Made by a program: the position numbers and the translations under genes. Shown here piece after piece: positions 42,969 through 52,467 of a stretch of 64,000 nt of DNA (position 1 is the first letter of the stretch; each line of letters starts with the position of its first letter). Where the stretch lies: assembly GCF_025566885.1 (NCBI RefSeq), contig NZ_JAOQJQ010000001.1:434001-498000 (forward strand), read 5' to 3'. This DNA comes from Brotonthovivens ammoniilytica. Its GTDB lineage: Bacteria; Bacillota; Clostridia; Lachnospirales; Lachnospiraceae. The notes beneath the pieces are model-generated. The model was not told the origin of the DNA and did no database searches. It worked only from the letters and a program-made list of their open reading frames with translations.

Positions 42969-43289
42969 NNNNNNNNNNNNNNNNNNNNNNNNNNNNNNNN
43001 NNNNNNNNNNNNNNNNNNNNNNNNNNNNNNNNNNNNNNNNNNNNNNNNNNNNNNNNNNNNNNNNNNNNNNNNNNNNNNNNNNNNNNNNNNNNNNNNNNNN
43101 NNNNNNNNNNNNNNNNNNNNNNNNNNNNNNNNNNNNNNNNNNNNNNNNNNNNNNNNNNNNNNNNNNNNNNNNNNNNNNNNNNNNNNNNNNNNNNNNNNNN
43201 NNNNNNNNNNNNNNNNNNNNNNNNNNNNNNNNNNNNNNNNNNNNNNNNNNNNNNNNNNNNNNNNNNNNNNNNNNNNNNNNNNNNNNNNN
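42969..43289. other. Run of 321 undetermined bases
   Basis: All bases are N. The gap separates the T-box from pheS and probably hides the leader terminator. The two open frames reported across it by translation are artefacts. Confidence 0.99.
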
Positions 43290-43323
43290 GCAAAGATGAA
43301 TAAATCTGAGAGGAGATTTTTTA

Positions 43324-44343
43324 ATGGAAGAAAAATTGAAAAAAATAAGGGAAGAGGCTATCGCTGCAATGGAAGCGGCAGAAGATCTGGCACAGCTTAA
43401 TGATGTGCGTGTTGCTTATCTTGGAAAAAAAGGTGAGCTGACTGCTGTTTTAAAAGGAATGAAAGATGTTGAACCAAAGGATCGTCCGGCTGTTGGACAG
43501 CTTGTAAATGAAACCCGCACGGCCATTGAAGAAAAACTGGAAGAAACAAAAAAAGGGATGGAAGCAAAAGCACTGGAAAAACGCTTGAAAGAGGAAGTCA
43601 TTGACGTAACCCTTCCGGCCAGAAAAAATCGTGTCGGCCATGCACATCCAAACAGTATTGCTCTGGATGAAGTGGAGCGTATTTTTGTTGGTATGGGCTA
43701 TGAGGTAATCGAAGGCCCGGAAGTAGAATATGACTATTATAATTTTGAAGCTTTAAATATTCCGGAGAATCATCCGGCGAAGGATGAACAGGATACCTTC
43801 TATATTAATCAGAATATTGTTCTGCGTACTCAGACATCGCCGGTGCAGGTTCGTGTTATGGAGCAGGGAAAGCTGCCCATTCGTATGATTGCTCCCGGAC
43901 GTGTATTCCGTTCTGACGAAGTAGATGCGACACACTCCCCTTCCTTCCATCAGATTGAAGGACTTGTTATTGATAAAAATATTACATTTGCAGATTTAAA
44001 AGGAACACTGGAAGAATTTGCAAAACAGCTGTTTGGGGCAGAAACAAAAGTAAAATTCCGTCCCCATCATTTTCCCTTTACAGAGCCCAGCGCAGAAGTA
44101 GATGTAACCTGTTTTAAGTGCGGCGGAAAGGGATGCCGTTTCTGTAAAGGAGAAGGATGGATTGAAATCCTCGGATGCGGTATGGTACATCCTCATGTAC
44201 TGGAAATGAGCGGTATTGATCCGAAAGAATATACAGGTTTTGCTTTTGGAGTAGGTCTTGAGAGGATTGCACTGCTGAAATATGAGATTGACGACATGCG
44301 TCTTCTTTATGAAAATGATGACCGTTTTTTAAAACAATTTTAA
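43324..44343 (+). CDS. pheS: Phenylalanyl-tRNA synthetase alpha subunit
   Basis: This 339-residue catalytic subunit charges tRNA-Phe. It has the N-terminal coiled-coil arm, class II motif 2 (RVFRSDEVDATHSPSFHQ) and motif 3 (GFAFGVGLERIALL). A zinc-like Cys cluster (CFKCGGKGCRFCKG) is present. AGGAG precedes the ATG. It is expressed from the T-box leader and followed by pheT. Confidence 0.97.
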   Translation: MEEKLKKIREEAIAAMEAAEDLAQLNDVRVAYLGKKGELTAVLKGMKDVEPKDRPAVGQLVNETRTAIEEKLEETKKGMEAKALEKRLKEEVIDVTLPARKNRVGHAHPNSIALDEVERIFVGMGYEVIEGPEVEYDYYNFEALNIPENHPAKDEQDTFYINQNIVLRTQTSPVQVRVMEQGKLPIRMIAPGRVFRSDEVDATHSPSFHQIEGLVIDKNITFADLKGTLEEFAKQLFGAETKVKFRPHHFPFTEPSAEVDVTCFKCGGKGCRFCKGEGWIEILGCGMVHPHVLEMSGIDPKEYTGFAFGVGLERIALLKYEIDDMRLLYENDDRFLKQF

Positions 44344-44419
44344 AAGAGCGAGACTTGAAAATGGCGGCAGGTGAATCGTTACATGCTGCAGACATAGAAA
44401 ACAGTAAGGAGAATGAGAC

Positions 44420-46837
44420 ATGACAACTTCATTATCATGGATAAAGGCATATGTGCCGGATCTTTGTGTGGATGCCCAGGAATATATGGATGCAATGACA
44501 CTTTCCGGCTCAAAAGTAGAAGGATATAAGAAACTGGACGAGGATCTGGATAAGATTGTCATTGGACAGGTAACGAAAGTAGAGGCTCATCCGGATGCGG
44601 ATAAGCTGGTGATCTGTCAGGTCAATGTAGGAACAGACAGTGTACAGATTGTTACCGGTGCCCCCAATGTGTTTGAAGGCGCAAAAGTACCGGTTGTACT
44701 GGACGGAGGACGGGTAGCCGGAGGACATGATGGTACAGTAACGCCGGGCGGTATTAAAATCAAAAAAGGAAAATTAAGGGGTATTGAATCCTTTGGTATG
44801 ATGTGCTCCATCGAAGAGCTTGGTTCTACCAGAGAATTTTATCCGGATGCACCGGAAGACGGACTCTACATTCTTCCAGAGGATGCTCCTGTAGGTGAAA
44901 ACGCAGTGGAATACCTTGGGCTTTGTGACACTGTTGTGGAATATGAAATTACTTCAAACCGTGTAGACTGTTTTAGTGTTCTTGGGATTGCCAGAGAAGC
45001 GGCGGCGACCTTTAACAAAAAATTTATTCCTCCGGTTGTCACCAAAACAGGAAATAGTGAGAATGTAAATGACTATGTAAAAGTAACAATAAAAGATACA
45101 GATTTGTGTTCCCGTTATGTAGCAAGAGCTGTAAAAAATATTAAGCTTGCGCCGTCACCGGAATGGATGCAGAGAAGACTGGCCGCTCACGGAATCCGTC
45201 CAATTAATAATATCGTGGATATTACCAATTATGTGATGGAAGAATACGGACAGCCAATGCATGCTTATGATATGGATACTATCGCAGGCAGAGAAATTAT
45301 TGTCCGCCGGGCAGGAAAAGATGAAAAGTTTACAACTCTGGATGGTCAGGAACGGAAGCTGGACGATTCTGTTTTGATGATCTGTGATGGGGAAAAAGCA
45401 GTTGGCATGGCCGGAATTATGGGAGGAGAAAATTCCATGATAACGGACAATGTCTCTACCATGCTTTTTGAAGCGGCATGTTTTGACGGAACAAATATCC
45501 GTCTTTCCAGTAAAAAAGTGGGACTTCGTACAGATGCTTCCAGCAAATTTGAAAAGGGTCTGGATCCCAACAATGCAATAGAAGCAATGAACCGGGCCTG
45601 CCAGCTGGTAGAGGAGCTTGGTGCCGGGGAGGTAATGGGAGGAGTCATTGATGTATATCCTCATATAAAAGAGGGAAGAAGAATTGCTTTTAATCCGGAC
45701 TGGATCAATAAAATGCTGGGAACAGACATTGATGCCGGAACCATGAAAGGTTATTTTAAAAAGCTTGATCTTGGATTTGATGAGGATTCCCAGGAAGTGA
45801 TTGTTCCTTCCTTTAGACAGGATCTTCTTCGGGATGCAGATATTGCGGAAGAAGTAGCGAGATTTTTTGGTTATGATAATATCCCAACAACTCTGCCGGC
45901 TGGAGAGGCTACAACTGGAAAACTTTCCTTTAAACTGCGTGTAGAAGAGATTGCAAGAGAAGTTGCTCAGTTCTGTGGATTCAGTCAGGGAATGTGTTAT
46001 TCTTTTGAGAGCCCAAAAGTATTTGACAAATTGCTGCTTCCTCCGGACAGCCCTCTGCGGAATACAGTTGTGATTTCCAATCCGCTGGGAGAAGATTTCA
46101 GCATTATGCGTACAACTCCGTTAAATGGAATGCTTACTTCGCTGTCCACAAATTATAACCGCCGGAATAAAGATGTACGTTTATATGAGCTGGGTAATAT
46201 TTATATTCCAAAACAGATCCCGGTTACAGAACTTCCAAAAGAACGGATGCAGATGACTCTGGGGATGTATGGCGAGGGTGATTTCTATACTATGAAAGGT
46301 GTTGCGGAAGAAATTATTACAAGCGCAGGACTTCATGAAAAAGTAACATACGATCCTGCTTGCGGATATCCCTTCCTTCACCCGGGCCGTCAGGCGGATA
46401 TTGTATATGAAAATACGGTGATTGGATATCTTGGTGAGGTACATCCTTCTGTCGCTTTAAATTATGCGGTAAAAGAGCGTATATACGTGGCGGTCCTTGA
46501 TATGCCGGAAATCGTATCAAGAGCATCTTTTGATAAAAAATATGAAGGAATTGCCAAATACCCGGCAGTCACCAGAGATTTAAGTATGGTTGTTCCGAAA
46601 GAAGTTCTGGCAGGGGATATTGAAGAAATATTTGCCCTTCGGGGAGGTAAAATTTTAGAAGGCTATCAGCTCTTTGATATTTATGAAGGCTCTCAGATAA
46701 AAGAAGGTTATAAATCTCTGGCCTATACACTTACCTTCCGGGCAAAAGACAGAACCTTGGAAGAGGCTGATATTGCAGGTGTAATGAAGAAAATTATGAA
46801 TGGTTTAAGCAGCCTGAACATTGAGCTTCGTCAGTAA
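44420..46837 (+). CDS. pheT: Phenylalanyl-tRNA synthetase beta subunit
   Basis: This 805-residue subunit contains the N-terminal tRNA-binding OB fold (about 40-155), the B3/B4 editing domain, B5 (DNA-binding-like) and the C-terminal anticodon-binding FDX-ACB domain. Motifs include IVTGAPNVFEG and AHGIRPINNIVDITNY. Length is normal. It lies 76 bases after pheS and 11 bases before queA. Confidence 0.97.
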   Translation: MTTSLSWIKAYVPDLCVDAQEYMDAMTLSGSKVEGYKKLDEDLDKIVIGQVTKVEAHPDADKLVICQVNVGTDSVQIVTGAPNVFEGAKVPVVLDGGRVAGGHDGTVTPGGIKIKKGKLRGIESFGMMCSIEELGSTREFYPDAPEDGLYILPEDAPVGENAVEYLGLCDTVVEYEITSNRVDCFSVLGIAREAAATFNKKFIPPVVTKTGNSENVNDYVKVTIKDTDLCSRYVARAVKNIKLAPSPEWMQRRLAAHGIRPINNIVDITNYVMEEYGQPMHAYDMDTIAGREIIVRRAGKDEKFTTLDGQERKLDDSVLMICDGEKAVGMAGIMGGENSMITDNVSTMLFEAACFDGTNIRLSSKKVGLRTDASSKFEKGLDPNNAIEAMNRACQLVEELGAGEVMGGVIDVYPHIKEGRRIAFNPDWINKMLGTDIDAGTMKGYFKKLDLGFDEDSQEVIVPSFRQDLLRDADIAEEVARFFGYDNIPTTLPAGEATTGKLSFKLRVEEIAREVAQFCGFSQGMCYSFESPKVFDKLLLPPDSPLRNTVVISNPLGEDFSIMRTTPLNGMLTSLSTNYNRRNKDVRLYELGNIYIPKQIPVTELPKERMQMTLGMYGEGDFYTMKGVAEEIITSAGLHEKVTYDPACGYPFLHPGRQADIVYENTVIGYLGEVHPSVALNYAVKERIYVAVLDMPEIVSRASFDKKYEGIAKYPAVTRDLSMVVPKEVLAGDIEEIFALRGGKILEGYQLFDIYEGSQIKEGYKSLAYTLTFRAKDRTLEEADIAGVMKKIMNGLSSLNIELRQ

Positions 46838-46848
46838 AGGAGCATTCT

Positions 46849-47874
46849 ATGGATGTAAAAGATTTTTACTTTGAGCTGCCAAAGGAGCAGATTGCACAGG
46901 ATCCCTTAGAAGACCGTTCTGCATCCCGGCTTCTTGTCTTAGACAGAGAAACCGGCGCGTATGAACATAAAATATTTAAAAATATTACAGAGTACTTAAA
47001 GCCCGGCGACTGTCTGGTACTGAATAATACAAAAGTAATCCCAGCCCGGCTTTTCGGAGAAAAAGAAGGAACCCAGGCTAAGATTGAAATTCTGCTTTTA
47101 AAGAGAAAAGAGAACGATATCTGGGAAACACTTGTAAAACCCGGAAAAAAAGCAAGGCCTGGAACTAGAATCAGCTTTGGAGGCGGCCTGCTTACAGGAG
47201 AAGTACTGGACGTTGTAGAAGAAGGAAACCGACTCATTCAGTTTACCTATGACGGAATCTTCGAAGAAATTTTAGATGAGCTTGGACAGATGCCGCTTCC
47301 GCCTTATATTACACATCAGCTGGAAGACAAAAACAGATATCAGACTGTCTATGCAAAATATAACGGATCAGCAGCGGCCCCTACAGCCGGGCTGCATTTT
47401 ACCCCGGAGCTTTTAGATGAGGTTCGAGGGGCGGGGGTGGAAATTGCGGAAGTAACCCTGCATGTAGGGCTTGGGACTTTTCGCCCTGTGAAAGTAGACG
47501 ATATCACAAGGCATCATATGCATTCTGAGTTTTATATGATTTCACAGGAGGCGGCAGAGAAAATAAATACGGCAAAAGAAAACGGCGGCAAGATTATCTG
47601 CGTGGGAACAACCAGCTGCCGGACCATTGAATCTGCCGCCGATGAAAACGGCAGATTAAAAGAGTCCAGCGGCTGGACCGAAATTTTTATCTATCCCGGC
47701 TATCAGTTTAAGGTACTGGACGGTTTGATTACGAACTTCCATCTGCCGGAATCAACCTTGCTGATGCTGGTGTCTGCGCTGGCAGGAAGAGAGCATGTGC
47801 TGGCGGCCTATGAAGAGGCAGTAAAACAGGGCTATCGGTTTTTCAGTTTTGGAGATGCCATGCTGATACGGTAG
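46849..47874 (+). CDS. queA: S-adenosylmethionine:tRNA ribosyltransferase-isomerase
   Basis: This 341-residue enzyme transfers and isomerises the ribosyl group of SAM to make epoxyqueuosine in tRNA. Family hallmarks are DFYFELPKEQIAQDPLEDR-type start, VLNNTKVIPARLFG, AAPTAGLHFT and ITNFHLPESTLLMLVSA. AGGAGC precedes it. Other queuosine genes are not in the window. It is probably cotranscribed with pheST. Confidence 0.96.
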   Translation: MDVKDFYFELPKEQIAQDPLEDRSASRLLVLDRETGAYEHKIFKNITEYLKPGDCLVLNNTKVIPARLFGEKEGTQAKIEILLLKRKENDIWETLVKPGKKARPGTRISFGGGLLTGEVLDVVEEGNRLIQFTYDGIFEEILDELGQMPLPPYITHQLEDKNRYQTVYAKYNGSAAAPTAGLHFTPELLDEVRGAGVEIAEVTLHVGLGTFRPVKVDDITRHHMHSEFYMISQEAAEKINTAKENGGKIICVGTTSCRTIESAADENGRLKESSGWTEIFIYPGYQFKVLDGLITNFHLPESTLLMLVSALAGREHVLAAYEEAVKQGYRFFSFGDAMLIR

Positions 47875-47958
47875 AATAAAATGGTATGCGATATGGAGAA
47901 AGTTAGGGATTAAGTGCTGCCCGGCAATGAAAGAAACCTGAAAATTTCAAAAAAACTA

Positions 47959-47989
47959 TTGACTCTGACGTTACGTTATAGCTTAGAAT
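47959..47989 (+). promoter_or_regulatory. MerR-type promoter with 19-base spacer
   Basis: TTGACT (47959-47964) and TAGAAT (47984-47989) are separated by 19 bases. The spacer holds the short dyad GACGTTACGTTA. Long spacers with a dyad are the known target of MerR-family activators, so the regulator just downstream probably controls itself. Confidence 0.7.
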
Positions 47990-48015
47990 GACATTACACG
48001 GAAGGGGAGATGAAA

Positions 48016-48744
48016 ATGCGGACAGTAAAAGAGGTCAGTAAACTCACAGGTGTCAGTGTGCGCACACTACATTATTATGATGCCATTGGGCTTTTGAAAC
48101 CTACAAGAGTAACGGAGGCAGGCTATCGAATGTATGACGATGCAGCCCTTAGTCGTTTGCAAAACATTTTATTGTTTCGTGAATTACAATTCCCTCTGAA
48201 GGAAATTAAAGTAATTCTTGATAGCCCTGATTTTAATCAAGAAGAGGCAATAGTACAGCAAATCAAACTGTTAGAATTACAATATAAGCATATAGGTGAG
48301 CTTATTTCCTTTGCCCGTGCAATTCAGACGAAAGGAGTAAGGACAATGAATTTTGAAGTTTTTGATACGAATGAAATTGAGCAGTATAAGACAGAAGTCA
48401 AAGTAAAATGGGGACATTCTGAAGCATATCAAGAGTATAAACAAAGGAATGCTTCTCAAAGTAAGTGTAACTATGATAGGGTTGCCGATGAAATGATGTC
48501 ACTGTTTGCCGGGTTCGGTGCTATAAAACAATTTCTGCCTGCGGATCAGACTGTTCAAGAAAAAGTGGGCGCTTTACAATCCTATATAAATAAAAATTTT
48601 TATACTTGCAATAAAGAAATTTTAAAGGGATTGGGCGAGATGTATGCTTGCGATGAGCGTTTTAAGAAGAATATCGACCGTTTTGGTGGAGAAGGAACAG
48701 CAGAATTCGTAAGACAGGCAATTTTGGTTTATTGTGACAAGTAA
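48016..48744 (+). CDS. MerR-family regulator with TipA ligand-binding domain
   Basis: This protein of about 242 residues has a MerR helix-turn-helix (VKEVSKLTGVSVRTLHYYDAIGLL), a coiled dimerisation helix (about 75-108) and a C-terminal TipAS domain (about 115-242, with YNFGG-like FGAIKQFLP region). TipA-type regulators bind thiopeptide antibiotics and activate resistance genes. The start at 48016 is preferred, because GGGGAG runs directly into the ATG at 48010. No resistance gene is adjacent, so autoregulation or a distant target is likely. Confidence 0.88.
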   Translation: MRTVKEVSKLTGVSVRTLHYYDAIGLLKPTRVTEAGYRMYDDAALSRLQNILLFRELQFPLKEIKVILDSPDFNQEEAIVQQIKLLELQYKHIGELISFARAIQTKGVRTMNFEVFDTNEIEQYKTEVKVKWGHSEAYQEYKQRNASQSKCNYDRVADEMMSLFAGFGAIKQFLPADQTVQEKVGALQSYINKNFYTCNKEILKGLGEMYACDERFKKNIDRFGGEGTAEFVRQAILVYCDK

Positions 48745-48789
48745 AGTATATTCATATAACCATTATCAAAGAGCTAGATGTAAAGACGT

Positions 48790-48838
48790 AGAGCCGATGA
48801 ATTTGTGAGTAATAATCACAGTTTGTCGGCTCTTTTTA
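48790..48838 (+). terminator. Terminator after the TipA-type gene
   Basis: The outer arms AGAGCCGA (48790-48797) and a matching TCGGCTCT (48826-48833) plus inner TGTGA/TCACA pairs make a long stem followed by TTTT. The remaining bases to 49080 are AT-rich with no other signal seen. Confidence 0.75.
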
Positions 48839-49080
48839 CAAAGATATGAGTTGCCCGGAAGGTGGCGAGCTCTTTTAATTCCCCTCTTTTTGTACCATAT
48901 AATCAGCCAATATTTTCCATTAAATAAGCATTTATTGGAAGAAAAAAATAAAACAATAAGAATTAGTGGGATATATCAGGGACTTCTGTTATAATGATAC
49001 GAAAGAGTTATTGTATAAGATGAATATCGGTTGGCAAGGGTAATTCCATGCAAGGCAAGAGTTAGGAGCGTGAAGACCAA

Positions 49081-50766
49081 ATGGAAAAACGTAGAAAGAA
49101 ACTTCCGATTGGGATTGAGAATTTTGAAAAACTTCGCACAGAAGATTTCTATTATGTTGATAAAACAAAGATGATAAAAGAACTTCTGGATAACTGGGCG
49201 GAAGTGAATCTATTTACCCGGCCGAGACGATTTGGAAAGTCGCTGAACATGAGTATGTTAAAAAATTTCTTTTCTTTTGAAAGTGACAAGGAACTTTTTG
49301 AAGGGTTGGAAATTTTCAAAGAGACAGCTTTATGTGAAGCGTATATGGGAAAGTTTCCTGTAATCTCAATATCCTTAAAAGGAATCAATGCCGGGAATTA
49401 TGAAACAGCGCGTGGGATGGCAATCCGGGTTATTAACGAAGAGGCAGACCGGCTGCAGTATCTTTTGAAGAGTGACCGGCTTACAGATAACGACAAAGCC
49501 CGTTTTTGTGAGTTGTTGAAACGTGATATGGATGACGTGGCGCTTTTTAGCAGTCTGAAGGAGTTGTCTAGACTTCTTCAGAAACACTATAATAGTCAGG
49601 TGATCGTGCTGATTGATGAATATGATGTACCGTTGGCAAAAGCATTTGATCAGGGATATTATAATCAGATGGTGATATTGCTCCGGAATTTGTTTGAACA
49701 GGTACTAAAGACCAATGATAGTCTGAAATTCGCGGTAATGACTGGATGTATGCGTATTACAAAGGAGAGTATTTTCACTGGTCTGAACAATTTGAGGATA
49801 CTGTCCGTGGCTGATGTGGAATTTAATGAGTATTTTGGGTTTACGGATAAAGAGGTAAAAGAACTACTTGAATATTATGATATTTCCAGACACTATCAGA
49901 CAATGAAAAACTGGTATGATGGTTATCAGTTTGGAAAAGTAGAAGTGTATTGTCCGTGGGATGTGATTTGTCACTGCAGCAAGCTCTGTGTGGACGATGA
50001 TGTTCAGCCACAAAATTATTGGTCGAACACTAGCGATAATGAGGTGGTCAAAAAATTTATTCAAGGGGCTGATATTGGTACGACAAAGAATGAGATTGAA
50101 AGATTAGTTGCCGGCGAGGTAATAAAAAAGGAAATTCATCAGGAAATGACTTATAAAGATATGTATAACTCTATTGATAATATATGGAGTGTACTTTTTA
50201 TGACAGGTTATCTCACACAGAGGGGGAAGCAAGAAAGGAAAAGTTTAAATCTGGCAATTCCTAATATGGAGATCCGTGAAGTCTTTACAGAACAGATTAT
50301 AGCATTTTTCAAAGAAACAATACAAAAGAACGGAGAATCGGTAAATGCCTTATGTGATGCCCTTCGTGAAGGAAGAGCAGAGGAAGCAGAGAAAATATTT
50401 GCAGAATATCTGAGGAAGACGATTAGCATTCGGGATACATTTGCCAGGAAACAATTAAAAGAAAACTTTTATCACGGTATTCTGTTAGGATTATTGGGAT
50501 ATCAGGAAACGTGGGTCGTTTCCTTCAATAAGGAATCCGGAGATGGATACAGTGATATTTTGGTGGAAATTGGTGAGGAAGAAAAGGGTATCATCATTGA
50601 ATTGAAGTACGCGGAGGATGGCAATCTAGAGGCAGGCTGTAGGGCTGCATTGGAACAGATCGAAAAGAACCGGTATGAGGAAGTGCTGTATGAAGATGGA
50701 ATTGACCATGTTTTAAAATATGGGATTGCATGTTATAAGAAGCGCTGTAAGATTATACTTGCCTAA
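49081..50766 (+). CDS. AAA-ATPase-like/PD-(D/E)XK nuclease-superfamily protein
   Basis: This 561-residue protein belongs to a large family expanded in gut Clostridia and Bacteroidetes (AAA-ATPase_like plus DUF1703). The start is LPIGIENFEKLRTEDFYYVD. The Walker A-like loop is RPRRFGKSLNMSML and Walker B is VIVLIDEYDVPL. The C-terminal PD-(D/E)XK fold has GYSDILVEI and IIIELKY, giving the D...ExK triad. These genes are often multi-copy and mobile in appearance, but their function is unknown. No transposase or phage gene is nearby. Confidence 0.85.
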   Translation: MEKRRKKLPIGIENFEKLRTEDFYYVDKTKMIKELLDNWAEVNLFTRPRRFGKSLNMSMLKNFFSFESDKELFEGLEIFKETALCEAYMGKFPVISISLKGINAGNYETARGMAIRVINEEADRLQYLLKSDRLTDNDKARFCELLKRDMDDVALFSSLKELSRLLQKHYNSQVIVLIDEYDVPLAKAFDQGYYNQMVILLRNLFEQVLKTNDSLKFAVMTGCMRITKESIFTGLNNLRILSVADVEFNEYFGFTDKEVKELLEYYDISRHYQTMKNWYDGYQFGKVEVYCPWDVICHCSKLCVDDDVQPQNYWSNTSDNEVVKKFIQGADIGTTKNEIERLVAGEVIKKEIHQEMTYKDMYNSIDNIWSVLFMTGYLTQRGKQERKSLNLAIPNMEIREVFTEQIIAFFKETIQKNGESVNALCDALREGRAEEAEKIFAEYLRKTISIRDTFARKQLKENFYHGILLGLLGYQETWVVSFNKESGDGYSDILVEIGEEEKGIIIELKYAEDGNLEAGCRAALEQIEKNRYEEVLYEDGIDHVLKYGIACYKKRCKIILA

Positions 50767-50792
50767 ACCCTGTAATCAGATAGCTGCAATGA

Positions 50793-50880
50793 TATATTAG
50801 ATGTGAGATGACTCCCGTCTCTATAGGCAGTGAGTAGCAAGCAGGTGTCAGTGGCGGGAGTCAATCCCCCATCTAATATA
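50793..50880. other. Nested inverted-repeat element, possible structured RNA
   Basis: Outer arms TATATTAGATG (50793-50803) and CATCTAATATA (50870-50880) enclose inner arms GACTCCCG (50810-50817) and CGGGAGTC (50855-50862), with a further GAT/ATC pair between them. The centre holds 37 bases. It lies 26 bases after the AAA protein gene in a 369-base space without a convincing frame. No known riboswitch, ribozyme or insertion-sequence end was recognised. Confidence 0.5.
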
Positions 50881-50939
50881 CGTTCCGCCAGGATGTGCAG
50901 GTGGCTGTAGGAAACCTGGTAGAAAATGAAATAAAAAGT

Positions 50940-50990
50940 TATAAAAGGGATAACCGTCTGTCTGTAGTCGTGTTATTCCTTTTATATTTG
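50940..50990. terminator. Terminator-like hairpin before ibrA
   Basis: TATAAAAGGGATAAC (50940-50954) and GTTATTCCTTTTATA (50972-50986) pair over 15 bp with one G-U. It could end transcripts from the element at 50793. Confidence 0.6.
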
Positions 50991-51135
50991 AATTTGTAAT
51001 ATTTTTTTTGCGGCTCTTGAATAGTTAAGATTTTAAAAAATGTCGAAGTTTGTTGAAATAAATCCAAAACTTGTGTTAAACTAAGCAAATAGCTGGTAAA
51101 TACTGGAAATAATTGTTTAGTCAGGGGGAATTTTT

Positions 51136-52467
51136 TTGATAAGACAATATTTGGAGCAGGATGTGTATGAGGCATTTCAGGAACGAATGAGGTTTGTTTT
51201 TGAAGAATTTGAAAATATTTTTGTCTCTTTCTCCGGAGGAAAAGACAGCGGATTGCTTTTGAATCTGGTGCTTGATTTCAGAAACAAATATTATCCGGAT
51301 AAAAGCCTGGGAGTATTTCATCAGGATTTTGAGGCTCAGTATACAGTGACCACAGAGTATATTGAACGTACATTTGAGCGAATTAAGAATCAGGTGGAAC
51401 CATACTGGGTATGCCTGCCCATGGCCACCAGGACTGCGCTCAGCAGTTATGAAATGTATTGGTATCCCTGGGATGATACGAAAGAAGACTGCTGGGTAAG
51501 ACCCATGCCTCAGAAAGAGTATGTCATAAATTTAAAAAATAATCCGATGACAACTTATAAATACCGGATGAATCAGGAAGTGCTATCCAAACAGTTTAAC
51601 CGATGGTACCGTATCTCCCATGGTGGAGGGAAGACCATCTGTCTGCTTGGCATCCGGGCTGAGGAGTCTATGCAGCGTTACAGCGGATTTTTAAATAAAA
51701 AGTATGGTTATAAAGGAAACTGCTGGATCAGCGGACAGTTTAAAAATGTCTGGTGTGCATCTCCCCTTTATGACTGGTCGCTGCAGGATATCTGGCATGC
51801 CTACTACAAATTTGATTATGATTATAATAAGCTGTATGATTTGTACTTTAAGGCAGGTCTTAAAGCTTCCCAGATGAGGGTGGCGTCTCCTTTTAATGAT
51901 TATTCTAAAGATGCTCTGAATCTGTACCGTGTGATTGATCCGGAGATCTGGACAAAGCTGGTAGGGAGAGTGCAGGGAGCAAATTTTGCCTGTATCTATG
52001 GAAAGACCAAAGCTATGGGGTATCGGAATGTTGTATTGCCAAAAGGGCATACCTGGAAGTCGTATACAATGTTTCTGCTGGATACGCTGCCCACAAGACT
52101 CAGAAATAATTATGTAAGAAAATTTAATACATCTATTAAATTCTGGCATGAGACCGGGGGCGGGCTGGACGAGGATACCATAGAAGAACTGATTGCCAAT
52201 GGCTATCAGATTGCACGAAACGGTTTTTCCAATTATACAAGAAATAAAAAGTCCAGGGTTGTTTTTGTAGGGAAGATTCCCGATGATACCGATAACATAA
52301 AGTCTACAAAAGACATACCAAGCTGGAAAAGAATGTGCTATTGCATTTTAAAGAATGATCATACCTGCAGGTTTATGGGATTTAGTCTGACAAGACAGCA
52401 GCAGAACCGTGTGGATATGATACGCAGAAAATATGAGAGTATAGAGGATATGAATTATGGAATATGA
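51136..52467 (+). CDS. PAPS reductase-like protein, IbrA-like (DUF3440)
   Basis: This 443-residue protein has a PP-loop ATP pyrophosphatase motif (FVSFSGGKDSGLLLNLVL) as in PAPS reductases and DndC. A C-terminal DUF3440 region follows (about 190-420), with ICLLGIRAEESMQRY and FACIYGKTKAMGYRN. It starts with TTG after CAGGGGG. The next gene overlaps it by 11 bases and encodes a ParB-like protein, which is the ibrA-ibrB arrangement known from E. coli. Proposed roles range from gene regulation to DNA or tRNA modification; none is established. Confidence 0.88.
   Translation: MIRQYLEQDVYEAFQERMRFVFEEFENIFVSFSGGKDSGLLLNLVLDFRNKYYPDKSLGVFHQDFEAQYTVTTEYIERTFERIKNQVEPYWVCLPMATRTALSSYEMYWYPWDDTKEDCWVRPMPQKEYVINLKNNPMTTYKYRMNQEVLSKQFNRWYRISHGGGKTICLLGIRAEESMQRYSGFLNKKYGYKGNCWISGQFKNVWCASPLYDWSLQDIWHAYYKFDYDYNKLYDLYFKAGLKASQMRVASPFNDYSKDALNLYRVIDPEIWTKLVGRVQGANFACIYGKTKAMGYRNVVLPKGHTWKSYTMFLLDTLPTRLRNNYVRKFNTSIKFWHETGGGLDEDTIEELIANGYQIARNGFSNYTRNKKSRVVFVGKIPDDTDNIKSTKDIPSWKRMCYCILKNDHTCRFMGFSLTRQQQNRVDMIRRKYESIEDMNYGI

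Noticed and set aside
42937..43400. Open frames across the run of N
   Set aside because: They consist mainly of undetermined bases and are artefacts.
50793..50880. Retron non-coding RNA
   Set aside because: Outer arms look like a1/a2 repeats, but there is no reverse transcriptase gene within the window and the inner fold is not recognisably msr-msd.
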